From Saccharofermentans sp. (GTDB lineage Bacteria > Bacillota > Clostridia > Saccharofermentanales > Saccharofermentanaceae): a stretch of 58,898 bases of DNA. Location: the NCBI GenBank assembly GCA_024692235.1, contig JAILMW010000020.1:1-58898 (forward strand). Reading direction: 5' to 3'. Under the pieces are notes generated by a model. It was not told where the DNA came from. It searched no databases and saw only the letters and a program-made list of their open reading frames with translations. The first letter of the stretch is position 1. Every line of letters starts with the position of its first letter. The position numbers and the translations under genes were made by a program. Of this stretch, positions 1 through 9,564 are shown piece by piece.

Positions 1-12
1 ACCGGTTAAGTG

Positions 13-89
13 TGGCGACGCAGAAGGGGCTCGAACCCTCGACCTCCAGCGTGACAGGCTGGCATTCTAACCAGCTGAACTACTGCGCC
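13..89 (-). tRNA. tRNA-Asp (GTC)
   Basis: The reverse strand folds as a cloverleaf. The acceptor arm GGCGCAG pairs with CTGCGTC, followed by G and an encoded CCA. The anticodon stem CCAGC/GCTGG encloses loop CTGTCAC, giving anticodon GTC (Asp). It lies five bases downstream of tRNA-Val, and both are probably read from the promoter at 211-240. No terminator is visible before the window edge, so more RNA genes may follow to the left. Confidence 0.96.
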
Positions 90-94
90 GTCTG

Positions 95-170
95 TGGTGG
101 AAACTACAGGGCTCGAACCTGTGACCCTCTGCTTGTAAGGCAGATGCTCTCCCAGCTGAGCTAAGCTTCC
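95..170 (-). tRNA. tRNA-Val (TAC)
   Basis: Reverse-strand cloverleaf with acceptor GGAAGCT pairing with AGTTTCC (one G-U pair), discriminator A and encoded CCA. The anticodon stem TCTGC/GCAGA holds loop CTTACAA, giving anticodon TAC (Val). It is the first gene of the tRNA transcript running off the left edge. Confidence 0.96.
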
Positions 171-210
171 ATGAGTTATTCGCTGGTGCGCTTTCCTCAA
201 GCGCAAAGAG

Positions 211-240
211 AGTATACACGCTAGGGCGGTCGTCTGTCAA
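211..240 (-). promoter_or_regulatory. Promoter of the tRNA-Val/tRNA-Asp unit
   Basis: On the reverse strand a perfect -35 TTGACA (235-240) is followed after 18 bp by -10 TATACT (211-216). This is near consensus for the vegetative sigma factor, as expected for a stable RNA promoter, and lies about 40 bp before tRNA-Val. Confidence 0.9.
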
Positions 241-274
241 CAACTTTTTTATTTATTTTAAAAATATATTTTTA

Positions 275-733
275 TCAGTATCTGGAGTAGTAGATATAAA
301 CGTATGCATTCTCGGGATCCTCGGAAACGAGAACAAAATACAGGTTCTGTTTATCCTCGAATTCAATACCGCAAGTCCAGACATTCGAGCCGGACTCAAC
401 TTTAGGTACCAGTCTCTCTCCTTCAAAGAGCTGCTTAGACAGTACGTAGTAATCCGCATACGTAAGGAATGCGCCTTCAGCACCGAACCTGTCATAGATA
501 GCATCTATTACCTTAACGGGATCATCGTGCGGTACCCTTACCTTTGCTTCGTAGCCCGATCTTCGGAATATGAAACCGTGCTTATGAATGGTCACGATAT
601 CATAACCTTCTTCGAACATGATACCCGTAGTCCTTGCTATCAGAAGATCGCTCCTGTCATATATAAATCCTCCTACGGTGACTCCTATGACAAGTACCAG
701 TGCCACGATAAGTATGATCACGCGTTTTTTCAT
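275..733 (-). CDS. Small membrane-anchored protein of unknown function
   Basis: 152 residues. A short basic start (MKKR) is followed by one hydrophobic segment at about residues 5-24, which could be an uncleaved anchor or signal peptide. The remaining ~125 residues are polar and rich in Tyr and acidic residues and probably lie outside the membrane. GGAGG sits at a normal distance before the ATG. It starts two bases after the tatD stop and is therefore the last gene of metG-tatD-this gene. I do not recognise the family, and there are no cysteines or motifs that suggest an enzyme. Confidence 0.75.
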   Translation of the reverse strand: MKKRVIILIVALVLVIGVTVGGFIYDRSDLLIARTTGIMFEEGYDIVTIHKHGFIFRRSGYEAKVRVPHDDPVKVIDAIYDRFGAEGAFLTYADYYVLSKQLFEGERLVPKVESGSNVWTCGIEFEDKQNLYFVLVSEDPENAYVYIYYSRY

Positions 734-735
734 GA

Positions 736-1590
736 TTATCCCTCCGTTATCTCATACAGTGAGAGTGCATTATACATGACGGCTTCAGCCGCCTCTCCTG
801 TAGTGATCTCTTTTATCTGTGCTATCTTCTCCAAAACGAACGGCACATAGCACGGTTCATTTGTAAGCCCCCTGTCGGGCACCGGAGTAAGATAAGGGCT
901 GTCCGTCTCGATTACGATCCTCTCGAGGGGAACCGCGGCGCATACAGCAGGTGTATTCTTATTATTCTTAAAAGTGATCGGACCGTCAAATCCTATATAG
1001 AATCCCATCTTTACGAGCTCTGATGCTATCTCTGGGGATGCGGAGCAGCAATGACATACGCCGACGTTCTTACGCATGTTGCCGGCCTTATAAAGGCGCC
1101 TTAGTATGTCCATGGAATCTCCTGCAGCTTCTCTCTCGTGAAGGATTATGGGTATATCAAGCTCATATGCCATAAGAAGCTGCTCTTCGTATACCTTGCG
1201 CTGGATGTCCCTGGGAGAGAAGTCATAGTGGTAATCAAGTCCTATCTCGCCTACCGCTCTTATCTTAAGTTCTTCCCTCTTTGCCAGAAGCTTATAAAGC
1301 TCATCTTTCACATCTACGCTCCACGAGGATGCCTCGTGAGGATGAACACCGACAGAACAATACAGCATGATGCCGTTCTTGCCGTCGTGGTCCTTCACAT
1401 AAGACACGGCCTTACGCGATGTATCGAGGTTATCCGCAGGTATCAGGATGCGTTCTACGCCCGCCTCGGATGCATTTCGCAGGATATCTTCCGGAGTTAT
1501 CCCTTCTTGCGCAAAACGCTCATCATAAAGATGAGCGTGCGTATCGAAAAATCTGTATCCGTTATTGATGTACCTTACAGGCTCTTTCAT
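736..1590 (-). CDS. tatD: TatD-family metal-dependent deoxyribonuclease
   Basis: 284 residues, the usual length for the family. The amidohydrolase-fold metal ligands are visible: HxH in DTHAHL near residue 18, Glu in GEIGLDYHYD, His in IILHERE, His in GVCHCC and Asp in ETDSPYLTP. Family members are 3'-5' exonucleases or DNases acting on single-stranded or damaged DNA in the cytoplasm. The start codon overlaps the metG stop by one base (TGATG), so translation is probably coupled; metG-tatD pairing is common in Firmicutes. The substrate here is inferred from the family only. Confidence 0.93.
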   Translation of the reverse strand: MKEPVRYINNGYRFFDTHAHLYDERFAQEGITPEDILRNASEAGVERILIPADNLDTSRKAVSYVKDHDGKNGIMLYCSVGVHPHEASSWSVDVKDELYKLLAKREELKIRAVGEIGLDYHYDFSPRDIQRKVYEEQLLMAYELDIPIILHEREAAGDSMDILRRLYKAGNMRKNVGVCHCCSASPEIASELVKMGFYIGFDGPITFKNNKNTPAVCAAVPLERIVIETDSPYLTPVPDRGLTNEPCYVPFVLEKIAQIKEITTGEAAEAVMYNALSLYEITEG

Positions 1591-3518
1591 CAGGATATGT
1601 CAGCTCCGGGCTTGATGTCATCGCCGAATTCGACGACTCTGAACTTATCGCCGTCTCTTACGGACATGATCATTCCGTTAGACTCATAACCCATCATCTT
1701 ACGGGGCTCGAGATTGACTATCATCGCAAGGGTCTTGCCGATAAGATCTTCAGGCTTATAGTACTGAGCGATACCGGAAAGGACCTGTCTCTCGCCGAAG
1801 CCGTCATCCACCTTGAACAGGAGGAGCTTATCGGACTTCTTTACCTTCTCGCAGGATAATACCTTAACCGCACGAAGGTCTAAAGCCGCGAAGTTATCGA
1901 ACTTTGTAACAGGCTTTAAAGGCTCTTCGGGAAGATCCTTCTTGGGAGCTAATGCATCAAGCTCTGCGATCTCCTTCTCGATATCGATCCTGGGGAAGAG
2001 GACTCTTCCCTTCTTAACTGTTACGTCAGCCTTAAGAGCGTGTCTCTCAGATGCCTTCTCCCAAGTCGTACATCCCTCGCATGCACCGATCTGCTCGTAG
2101 ATCTCGGGTACGATATGAGGCATTACGGGAGAAAGAAGGATAGAACATCTTCTTACCGTATCAAGGAGATTATAAAGAACTGCTGCAAGCCTGGGCTTCT
2201 TAGCATCATCCTTGGCAAGTACCCAGGGCTCGTTCTCATCTATGTACTTATTTGCTCTTGCGATAACTCTGAATATCTTATCGAGAGCATCCGAGATATG
2301 AAGTGACTCGTAGTTATCGGATACAAAAGAAGGAAGCTCATCCGTCATCTTAAGAAGCTCTTCATCGGAATCGTTGAACTCCTTATCGGAAGGAAGAGTG
2401 CCGTCAAAGTACTTGATAGCCATAGCTACCGTTCTTGATACAAGGTTACCGAGGTCATTTGCAAGATCACTGTTGATCCTGTTGAACATCATCTCGTTAG
2501 TATAAGGAGCATCCGCACCGAAAGGCATCTCGCGAAGGAGATGGTAACGAAGTGCATCTACACCGTATCTGTCACAGAGGATAAAGGGATCTATGACATT
2601 GCCGGAAGACTTACTCATCTTACCGCCGCCGAACGTGATCCAGCCGTGACCTACTACCTTCTTGGGAAGAGGTAGATCAAGAGCCATGAGCATTGCAGGC
2701 CAGATAAGAGTGTGGAATCTTATGATCTCCTTGGCCATTACGTGAACATCTGCGGGCCAGTACTTATCGAAGTCGTTATACTCGTTATTGCCGTAACCTA
2801 AAGCCGTGATATAGTTGGACAAAGCATCGATCCAAACATATACGACATGACCGGGATCGAATGTTACGGGGATACCCCAAGTAAAGCTCGTTCTGGATAC
2901 ACAGAGATCCTGAAGGCCGGGCTTTATGAAGTTATTGATCATCTCATTGACTCTGGACTTGGGCTCAAGGAAGTTAAGTTCTTCATCAGTAAGGAGCTTC
3001 TCCAGTCTGTCTCCGAACTCGGAGAGCTTGAAGAAGTAAGCTTCCTCGGAAGCATCTACGCACTCTCTGCCGCAGTCGGGGCACTTGCCGTCAACAAGCT
3101 GGCTTTCAGTCCAGAAAGACTCACAGGGCTTACAGTACTTACCGGTATATTCACCCTTGTAGATATATCCTCTGTCGTAAAGCTCCTTGAATATATGCTG
3201 AACGCTCTCCACATGGTACGGATCTGTAGTTCTTATATATCTGTCGTATGAGATACCGAGGAGTTCCCAGAGCTTTTTGAAGTTAGCTACGATCTCATCA
3301 ACATACTGCTGAGGAGTAACGCCGGCTTCCTTCGCTTTATCCTCGATCTTCTGACCGTGCTCATCTGTACCTGTAAGGAACATTACATCAAAGCCCTGCA
3401 TTCGTTTCATCCTTGCAACTACGTCGCATGCGAGCGTCGTATAGCAGTGACCGATGTGAGGGTTGCCCGAAGGATAATAAATGGGCGTCGTGATGTAAAA
3501 AGGTTTCTTCTCAGACAT
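1590..3518 (-). CDS. metG: Methionyl-tRNA synthetase
   Basis: 642 residues. It charges tRNA-Met with methionine in the cytoplasm. The class I signatures are present: NPHIGH near residue 20 and GGKMSKSSGN near residue 300. Two CxxC pairs (CKPC and CPDC, then GREC) near residues 125-155 form the zinc knuckle of the connective domain. The C-terminal ~100 residues form the tRNA-binding OB domain (FAALDLRAVKV onward), typical of the dimeric Firmicutes enzyme. AGGAGG precedes the ATG. It is the first gene of metG-tatD-small membrane protein. The 60-bp gap before it is AT-rich with a TATAAT, but there is no room for a T-box leader. Confidence 0.97.
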   Translation of the reverse strand: MSEKKPFYITTPIYYPSGNPHIGHCYTTLACDVVARMKRMQGFDVMFLTGTDEHGQKIEDKAKEAGVTPQQYVDEIVANFKKLWELLGISYDRYIRTTDPYHVESVQHIFKELYDRGYIYKGEYTGKYCKPCESFWTESQLVDGKCPDCGRECVDASEEAYFFKLSEFGDRLEKLLTDEELNFLEPKSRVNEMINNFIKPGLQDLCVSRTSFTWGIPVTFDPGHVVYVWIDALSNYITALGYGNNEYNDFDKYWPADVHVMAKEIIRFHTLIWPAMLMALDLPLPKKVVGHGWITFGGGKMSKSSGNVIDPFILCDRYGVDALRYHLLREMPFGADAPYTNEMMFNRINSDLANDLGNLVSRTVAMAIKYFDGTLPSDKEFNDSDEELLKMTDELPSFVSDNYESLHISDALDKIFRVIARANKYIDENEPWVLAKDDAKKPRLAAVLYNLLDTVRRCSILLSPVMPHIVPEIYEQIGACEGCTTWEKASERHALKADVTVKKGRVLFPRIDIEKEIAELDALAPKKDLPEEPLKPVTKFDNFAALDLRAVKVLSCEKVKKSDKLLLFKVDDGFGERQVLSGIAQYYKPEDLIGKTLAMIVNLEPRKMMGYESNGMIMSVRDGDKFRVVEFGDDIKPGADIS

Positions 3519-3579
3519 ATGAGCCTCCTAAAGAATTATAAATTGAACTTATTAATTATAATTACTCGGAAGCTATAAT

Positions 3580-6057
3580 TCAAGAAAAGTACTTATTCCA
3601 GAAAGCAAAGACGGACATGGGCTTACCGAAGAGGTATCCCTGGAAGATATCGGCACCCATCTCCTTGAGCTTATCAGCCTGTGACTGACTCTCCACGCCC
3701 TCTACTACAACACCCTTGCCTATAGAATGCGCAAGCATGGTCATAGCAGATATGAAAGACCTGTTGAACTCCACTTTCTCCATGTCGTCTACAAAGCTCT
3801 TATCGATCTTGATCTCGTCTACGGGAAGTTCCTTTAAGTAATTGAAGGAAGAGTATCCTGAACCGAAATCATCAAGGGCTGTTCTTATGCCCGCCTTATG
3901 AAGCTTATTTATGTTCTTGCGGCACATGGCCATATTCTTCATAAGAGATGTCTCCGTAAGCTCGATAAGGATATTCTCGGGAGGTACGTTATATCTGTCC
4001 AGTACTTCCATTACCGCATCCACATAATCCTTACGGATAAGATCATCGGCAGTGGCATTGATATGCACATAGAAATTCTCGGGAACGCCCTTGGACCTCC
4101 ACTTTGCGACCTGCTTAACGGCTTCATTCAATATCCAGTCACCTACGGCATCCATCTGATCCGTGGATTCCAAAGCGGCAACGATCTTCTCGGGATTTTC
4201 AAGTTCTCCTCCCGGAGACTGCCAGCGAAGGAGCGCCTCTGCACCTACCAGATCGCCCGTCTTAACATCCGTCAGCGGCTGATAGTAAAGCTGGAAGTTC
4301 TCCATATTATTACGGATACATCTGTTGATCGTAAGCTCGAAGTCTACCCTCTCCTTGAGCTCATGAAGGTCAACGGGAGAATAGATGGCATACTTGAGCT
4401 TCTTCTCCTGCTTGACCTTATGAAGTGCGATCTCCGCATTGGTCATGATCTCGTCTACCGTAGATCCCGTAGGATAGAATGAGGCAGACAGACCCCATGT
4501 CAGGAAGAAGTCACCCTCTTCCGTATGAAGAGGCGCCGCAGAATATTCCTGAAGATCGGACATATACTCCGTAACGTTCTTCTGGGAAGCGTCGGGCCAA
4601 AGAATCGCAAAGCTGTCTATACTTACGTGATATACGGAAGCATCCGCGGGAACGGTCTTCTTCAGAAGGTCGGCGAAAGCCACGATTATCGCATCACCGG
4701 AAGCTCTTCCGTATCTGTCATTATATGAGTGGAACTCATTGATATCAGCCAGGATGACCGCCGCAGAGAGCGTATCCTTGCTCCTTATAAGCTCTTCTAA
4801 GTCTTTATTGAGCCTCTCTCTTCCGGGAAGGTTGGTAAGAGCATGTGAAGCATCGCTTCGCTCCACATTCTCCTTGACCTCGTTCATCTTGTTAAGATCG
4901 AAGGTCATGCCTACTATGATCTTCTTATGCTGGATCTTATCCTCTATCGATTTACCGCGGCATGCGACCCAGGCTATACTTCCGTCAGATCTTATGAACC
5001 TGACCTCGATAGAAAACTTTGTTCCTATCTCGCCCATGGACCTTCTTATGGCTACGACAAATCTGTCACGGTCCTCCGTGACTATCTTGGCAGCAAGTGA
5101 CTCTACGAAGTCCCCCTCTATCTGAGTAGGAGCCTCAGGGAATATCTCCTTGATGTTCTCGGATATATAGAGCATCTCGGAATCAAGGTCCGCATAGAAT
5201 GTGATAGCTCCGGTACCTTCGATAAGATTTGTCCTTAAGAAATCATCCTGAATATAGGAAGTAACATCGGAGAAGGCACCTGAGATATACCTGGTCTCCC
5301 CTCCGAACTTTCCCGAAGGCCCGGCATCCGAGAATCCCTCTACTCGCAAGATCAGCTCGCCCCTTCCGGGAGCCAGGAATCTTATCTCCATATCAGGGTC
5401 CGTAAGATGCGTCGTAATGAACTGAACGAATGTCTCATGTATCTTATCCGCATCTTCGGGATGGATATAGTCCTTGTAGCATCTTGAAAATGACTCAACT
5501 ACATTGGACTTAAGGTCGAACTCATGTACGAACCTGTCGCTTACGTAGCAGGTGTCGTTAGCGATATCGTAAGTAAAGAGATAGGAATTAAGACCCTCTC
5601 CGAAAAGCTGCGAGAAAGACTTCTCATACATACTCATGGATTTATCTTCCATGAATCCCGCCACATATCTGGTCTGATCGAGCTTTACGACCTGAAGGCT
5701 GACATCGACGGTAATGGAATCGAATTCGTTCTTCTTGATCGAATGGCTTATCTTAGCACTCTCGCTGTCTCCTGTAAGAAGATCTCCTATCGTATTGTCA
5801 TAAAGAGAAGAGATATACTGCCTGTCATCTTCGGGAATATACTGGAAGAACCGGGTAAGGAGCATATCCTCAGCCGCGGCAGGTCCGATCACGGCCTGCA
5901 TCTTATCGTCGAACATTATCCTCTTATCCCAGGGATTTATCAGGAACTTACAAAGGACCGTTCTGTCCACGATATACTTGAGCTCGCCTATGGTAAGGGA
6001 GTCTATATACGCCAGAAGATCATCTCTTGAGAACCGCTCCACCTTTGTCACTTCCAA
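3580..6057 (-). CDS. PAS-GGDEF-EAL protein, probable cyclic-di-GMP phosphodiesterase
   Basis: 825 residues, with no membrane segment seen. Two or three PAS-like sensory regions (about 1-400; the last ends in a PAC-like stretch containing GSIAWVACRGKS), then a GGDEF domain (about 400-560) and an EAL domain (about 575-820). The GGDEF loop reads RASGDA, so the diguanylate cyclase active site is lost. The EAL domain keeps AEALLRW, the ELTE Glu, DDFGSGYSS, the IKIDKSF Lys, VVVEGVES and FQGYLFGKP, which predicts active c-di-GMP hydrolysis. The start is taken as TTG at 6057; in-frame GTG codons at 6051 and 6042 are alternatives because no clear ribosome site decides. It begins 15 bases after rsmI ends. 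Confidence 0.9.
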   Translation of the reverse strand: MEVTKVERFSRDDLLAYIDSLTIGELKYIVDRTVLCKFLINPWDKRIMFDDKMQAVIGPAAAEDMLLTRFFQYIPEDDRQYISSLYDNTIGDLLTGDSESAKISHSIKKNEFDSITVDVSLQVVKLDQTRYVAGFMEDKSMSMYEKSFSQLFGEGLNSYLFTYDIANDTCYVSDRFVHEFDLKSNVVESFSRCYKDYIHPEDADKIHETFVQFITTHLTDPDMEIRFLAPGRGELILRVEGFSDAGPSGKFGGETRYISGAFSDVTSYIQDDFLRTNLIEGTGAITFYADLDSEMLYISENIKEIFPEAPTQIEGDFVESLAAKIVTEDRDRFVVAIRRSMGEIGTKFSIEVRFIRSDGSIAWVACRGKSIEDKIQHKKIIVGMTFDLNKMNEVKENVERSDASHALTNLPGRERLNKDLEELIRSKDTLSAAVILADINEFHSYNDRYGRASGDAIIVAFADLLKKTVPADASVYHVSIDSFAILWPDASQKNVTEYMSDLQEYSAAPLHTEEGDFFLTWGLSASFYPTGSTVDEIMTNAEIALHKVKQEKKLKYAIYSPVDLHELKERVDFELTINRCIRNNMENFQLYYQPLTDVKTGDLVGAEALLRWQSPGGELENPEKIVAALESTDQMDAVGDWILNEAVKQVAKWRSKGVPENFYVHINATADDLIRKDYVDAVMEVLDRYNVPPENILIELTETSLMKNMAMCRKNINKLHKAGIRTALDDFGSGYSSFNYLKELPVDEIKIDKSFVDDMEKVEFNRSFISAMTMLAHSIGKGVVVEGVESQSQADKLKEMGADIFQGYLFGKPMSVFAFWNKYFS

Positions 6058-6072
6058 TCAACTAAACTTGAT

Positions 6073-6894
6073 TTATTGTAACAGATGAAGAGCGCGTTCG
6101 TACATTTCTTTTTTGCTCAAACCTGTTGCCGCAGCGACCTCTGAAGCTATCTTTTTTGTCGGTAATCCCTGAGATGCGAGTTCACGTATAAGCTCGTCGG
6201 GATCGACCGTCTTCTCTTCCTTTACTTCTCCCATACCTTCAAGGCAGATAACAAATTCTCCCTTAGGAGGGATCTTCTCAAAATGCTCCTTTGCTTCAGC
6301 TACCGTGAGCCTTAGAACTTCCTCGTATTTCTTGGTAAGTTCGCGGCAGAAAGACGCGCGGCAGGAACCGAAGCCCGCCTCTATAAGCTCGTCTATAAGC
6401 TTCATAAGCCTGTGGGGAGCTTCGTATATAATTACCGTCTCATCGTATGCGCGAAGAGCCTGCAACCTCTTCTTACGAGGAGAGCCCGAAGACGGAAGAA
6501 ATCCTTCGTAGTGGAACTTCGTCGTATCAAGGCCGCTTAGAACAAGCGCGGTAATGGCAGCAACAGGACCCGGTACTGCGGTCACTTCGACACCGCCGGA
6601 GATACAGAGCTTAACAAGATCTTCTCCGGGATCGTTTATAGAAGGCATGCCGGCATCTGATACGAGAGCCACATCCGCGCCTTCCTTCATCATATTGATA
6701 AGCACGGGACCCTTGGCCGCCTTATTGTGCTCATGGTAAGAGAAGAGCTTTCCTTCTATGCCGAAATGCTGAAGCAAAAGTCCCGTTCTTCTTGTATCTT
6801 CGCAGGCGATTATATCGACCGAGCTTAAGATCTCGACTCCTCTCGAAGACATATCTCCCATGTTGCCTATCGGCGTTCCAACTAGATAAAGCAA
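6073..6894 (-). CDS. rsmI: 16S rRNA (cytidine1402-2'-O)-methyltransferase RsmI
   Basis: 273 residues. It 2'-O-methylates C1402 in the decoding centre of 16S rRNA using S-adenosylmethionine. Tetrapyrrole-methylase-fold signatures are clear: LVGTPIGNMGD at the N-terminus, ACEDTRRT, SDAGMPSINDPG and GFLPSSGSPRKKRL. The C-terminal ~45 residues form the small helical extension of RsmI (GLPTKKIASEVA, then KKEMYERALHL). Its start overlaps the end of trmN6 by 13 bases, so the two methyltransferases are co-transcribed. Confidence 0.96.
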   Translation of the reverse strand: MLYLVGTPIGNMGDMSSRGVEILSSVDIIACEDTRRTGLLLQHFGIEGKLFSYHEHNKAAKGPVLINMMKEGADVALVSDAGMPSINDPGEDLVKLCISGGVEVTAVPGPVAAITALVLSGLDTTKFHYEGFLPSSGSPRKKRLQALRAYDETVIIYEAPHRLMKLIDELIEAGFGSCRASFCRELTKKYEEVLRLTVAEAKEHFEKIPPKGEFVICLEGMGEVKEEKTVDPDELIRELASQGLPTKKIASEVAAATGLSKKEMYERALHLLQ

Positions 6895-7679
6895 TCCGTG
6901 TGCTCCTTATCGTAAATATCATTTATCTTTTCCGTGTTGATTATACACCCGCCGGAAGTCTTCTTCGAAATGATAAGCGGCGGCAGTATCTTCACATCAG
7001 AACCCGAAGCACCCTTCTTACCTGCGGCAAGTATCATCGAAGCATTTCTGTCCTCAAAAGGATGCACATTCATAAGACGGGTAAGCTTTATATTATTCTT
7101 CTGCATCGAATTCATAACATCGCCTAACCTGTCCGCATGCATTACCATCACGATATGCCCTGAAGAAGGTATGACTCTGGAAGCTGCTACTGCCATGAAG
7201 TCGTCTAAGTCACCGTTCTCTTCGAACCTGCCGTTAAGTCTTCCTTCCGATCTTCCTGCCGCAGGGCCGTTCTTCCTCGAATAAAAAGGCGGATTCATGA
7301 AGACAACATCATATTGCTTCGCCTTAACTTCAGAAGGAAGTTCCCTGATGTCCGCATTAAAGGCACGCATGCGATCACCGACGTTGTTATTATTGATATT
7401 CATGCGCATGACTTCGCATTCGTCCGGCATTATCTCCACCGCGTCTATATACGCATTATCGTATCTTGCGGCAACGCAGAGGCTCACGGCTCCGCAGTTA
7501 GATCCGAGCTCTAACATATCGCAGCGCTTATCGCCGCTGTTGCCCTTTCTTATAAAGGAAGCAGCAAACCATGCAAGGAGCACGCTGTCGGTCCCGAATC
7601 GGAACCCGTCTTTAAGCTGAAGCAGAGTAAATCCTTTTCTGCCCAGATCTTCAGTTGTCAGATCAGACTCATTAAACAT
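6882..7679 (-). CDS. trmN6: tRNA1(Val) (adenine37-N6)-methyltransferase-like protein
   Basis: 265 residues. Class I SAM-dependent methyltransferase with the motif I region LELGSNCGAVSL near residue 55 and the catalytic NPPF motif in VVFMNPPFYS near residue 130, typical of N6-adenine methylation of A37. The N-terminal LLQLKDGFRFGTDSVLLAWF is also typical of this family. Clostridial rsmI neighbours are commonly of this type. No Shine-Dalgarno precedes the ATG; a CATAAT lies 13 bases upstream, so the leader could be very short. The next 45 bp separate it from the membrane protein ending at 7725. Confidence 0.88.
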   Translation of the reverse strand: MFNESDLTTEDLGRKGFTLLQLKDGFRFGTDSVLLAWFAASFIRKGNSGDKRCDMLELGSNCGAVSLCVAARYDNAYIDAVEIMPDECEVMRMNINNNNVGDRMRAFNADIRELPSEVKAKQYDVVFMNPPFYSRKNGPAAGRSEGRLNGRFEENGDLDDFMAVAASRVIPSSGHIVMVMHADRLGDVMNSMQKNNIKLTRLMNVHPFEDRNASMILAAGKKGASGSDVKILPPLIISKKTSGGCIINTEKINDIYDKEHTDCFI

Positions 7680-7724
7680 AAGAAGAGTCTAAATTATGTA
7701 AGCGGGATTGTCGAGATTATACTG

Positions 7725-9140
7725 TCATGAAGCGATATCAATCGTTACGACATCACCATTATATATACATGCGATATAAGTATCAGAAGCTACAATGCTC
7801 GGATTACTCGGACTAATATAGCGATCGTCCGGATCACGAGGCATGGTACCTATCAAAGTCGGTGAAGCAAGATCAGGACCTGATTCATATATCTCATATG
7901 AATCTTCACTGTCGATGTAAACAACATAGTAAACTCTGCCATTATAGACATTACAAGCTCTTACATTGTCAATATAGTTTTCCCCGGAAGCAGACTTTGA
8001 ATAAAGGCAGACACTACCAACTTCACGACTATATCGCCTTGAGATCTTGTATCCGTCACAGTATACACCCGAATCAGTAGAACCGTATTCTTGAATAAAA
8101 GCACTGTATTCGACAGGAACCAGAATAAAGACGTCGGTAGTGAACGCTGTGTCCCATGCATATCTCTGACTGTTACTTATATCGATATTCCCATCGATAA
8201 TATCCACACACCATATACTCCCCCCGAGCATATAGAAATACTTGCTGTCTCTTATTCCGGCAAACCGAACACCATAATAATCTCCATGATATATTTCGGC
8301 ATCCTGCTCGCTGATCGTATCTGTCTTTGTATCATAGACGCAAAAATATATATTATTATTCTCGACCTTCCAATAGATAATGGAATCTTCATATCTTACA
8401 GGCATACAGTTCATAGATTCTGCGGAATCGACTACGGTAACAGTTCCGTCGGGATCTATCCTTTGAAGCTCGCTGTCGGTAACATAGTAGATCGTGTCAT
8501 CGATAGCTACACCATGATTAACAGAATTACATATATCATTATCTCCCGCAGTATTAAGATCAAATCTGTCAGAAAGATAATTAGTAAATCCGTGCTCCTT
8601 GAGAAGATAGGTAAAAGGATATATTACCGCAAGCACAAGCAGCACCGACAGGATAATGACCGGCACCATATATTTTGACTTAGGCTTCTCCTTGCAGTGA
8701 ATCAGTTCTTTGACACTTGATATAAGTACAAAAAGGAAAAATAAGACCAGGACAACATCTGCAACCAAAGCAAGCGAAGGTCTGATACTAAGACGCATTA
8801 CTTCAATAGACGTTATATAGTAATACGATACCATCACAAGAACAGATATAGCCGATATCGTCTGTATGATCAGATGCGTCTTAACGTCTGTCTTACTAAG
8901 CGAACAAGCGATTGAAAAGATATTTAATGCGAACACCAAACCGGCAACAACAAAGGCCAGGAACAGGAAGTACACCACCTGCCAGACCCTTATCTCATGG
9001 AACAAAAAATCTATGTCGGTGTCGGACCCACTATCAACCGAATTCGAGAGAAGAAGCATCAACCAGACGATAATAGCAGAACCTATCTGCTTAAAAGCCG
9101 TACCTGTCATTCCTTTGGTTATCTTGCTGTCTTTACTCAT
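7725..9140 (-). CDS. Membrane protein with C-terminal extracytoplasmic propeller-like domain
   Basis: 471 residues. About five transmembrane segments in the first ~185 residues (around 15-32, 50-75, 88-108, 122-145 and 158-182), followed by ~285 residues outside the membrane. The outer part has repeated short strands of the form IYYVTDSELQRIDPDGTV and IIYWKVENNNIYFCVYD, resembling the DUF5050/beta-propeller pattern of clostridial surface proteins. AGGTGG lies before the ATG, and an extended -10 (TGATATAAT on the minus strand, 9185-9193) lies about 45 bp upstream. It appears to be a single-gene unit. Function unknown; ligand sensing or wall binding would be a guess. Confidence 0.8.
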   Translation of the reverse strand: MSKDSKITKGMTGTAFKQIGSAIIVWLMLLLSNSVDSGSDTDIDFLFHEIRVWQVVYFLFLAFVVAGLVFALNIFSIACSLSKTDVKTHLIIQTISAISVLVMVSYYYITSIEVMRLSIRPSLALVADVVLVLFFLFVLISSVKELIHCKEKPKSKYMVPVIILSVLLVLAVIYPFTYLLKEHGFTNYLSDRFDLNTAGDNDICNSVNHGVAIDDTIYYVTDSELQRIDPDGTVTVVDSAESMNCMPVRYEDSIIYWKVENNNIYFCVYDTKTDTISEQDAEIYHGDYYGVRFAGIRDSKYFYMLGGSIWCVDIIDGNIDISNSQRYAWDTAFTTDVFILVPVEYSAFIQEYGSTDSGVYCDGYKISRRYSREVGSVCLYSKSASGENYIDNVRACNVYNGRVYYVVYIDSEDSYEIYESGPDLASPTLIGTMPRDPDDRYISPSNPSIVASDTYIACIYNGDVVTIDIAS

Positions 9141-9300
9141 ATCAGCACACCACCTGTCACGTTAGTTTTACAATATCATGGATGATTATATCAATAATAG
9201 CATGGTAGTAACACGTCTCAAGTAGAGATTCCATTGACGCTTCATCTTTCCAAGTGCAAAGATCTCAGCAACAAAGAGCTATGACAATTATCGGGACATA

Positions 9301-9338
9301 AAAAGACCCGCCCAGCAAATACCGAACGGGATCTTTAA
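9301..9338 (-). terminator. Rho-independent terminator of the ferredoxin gene
   Basis: On the reverse strand AAGATCCCG pairs with CGGGTCTT (one bulged T) across a ~15-base loop, followed by a T run (9301-9305). It lies 25 bases after the ferredoxin stop. Confidence 0.75.
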
Positions 9339-9362
9339 GTTCCTAATTAGGATTATTGCTTA

Positions 9363-9533
9363 TCAGCCTTCAGCGATAGCGGATACAGGGCAAACCTCTG
9401 CGCAAGCACCGCAGGAAAGGCAAGCATCTGCATCGATATTGTACTGTGTATCGCCCTCGGAAATAGCAGATACGGGGCAAGCGTCAGCACAAGAACCGCA
9501 AGAAAGACAAGCATCGGAAATTACATAAGCCAT
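9363..9533 (-). CDS. 2[4Fe-4S] clostridial ferredoxin
   Basis: 56 residues. Two copies of the CxxCxxCxxxCP motif (CLSCGSCADACPVSAI near residues 9-24 and CLSCGACAEVCPVSAI near 38-53) with internal two-fold symmetry, the classical low-potential clostridial ferredoxin. It carries electrons between enzymes such as pyruvate:ferredoxin oxidoreductase and hydrogenase in the cytoplasm. Each half binds one cubane cluster, and all eight cysteines are present. AGGGAG lies before the ATG. It has its own promoter (9565-9593) and terminator (9301-9338), so it is a single-gene unit just after the ricT operon. Confidence 0.97.
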   Translation of the reverse strand: MAYVISDACLSCGSCADACPVSAISEGDTQYNIDADACLSCGACAEVCPVSAIAEG

Positions 9534-9564
9534 TGTAATATTCTCCCTTCGTTAATGTAATGAC

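Noticed and set aside
3519..3579. T-box leader before metG
   Set aside because: The gap is about 60 bp with no terminator hairpin or T-box sequence.
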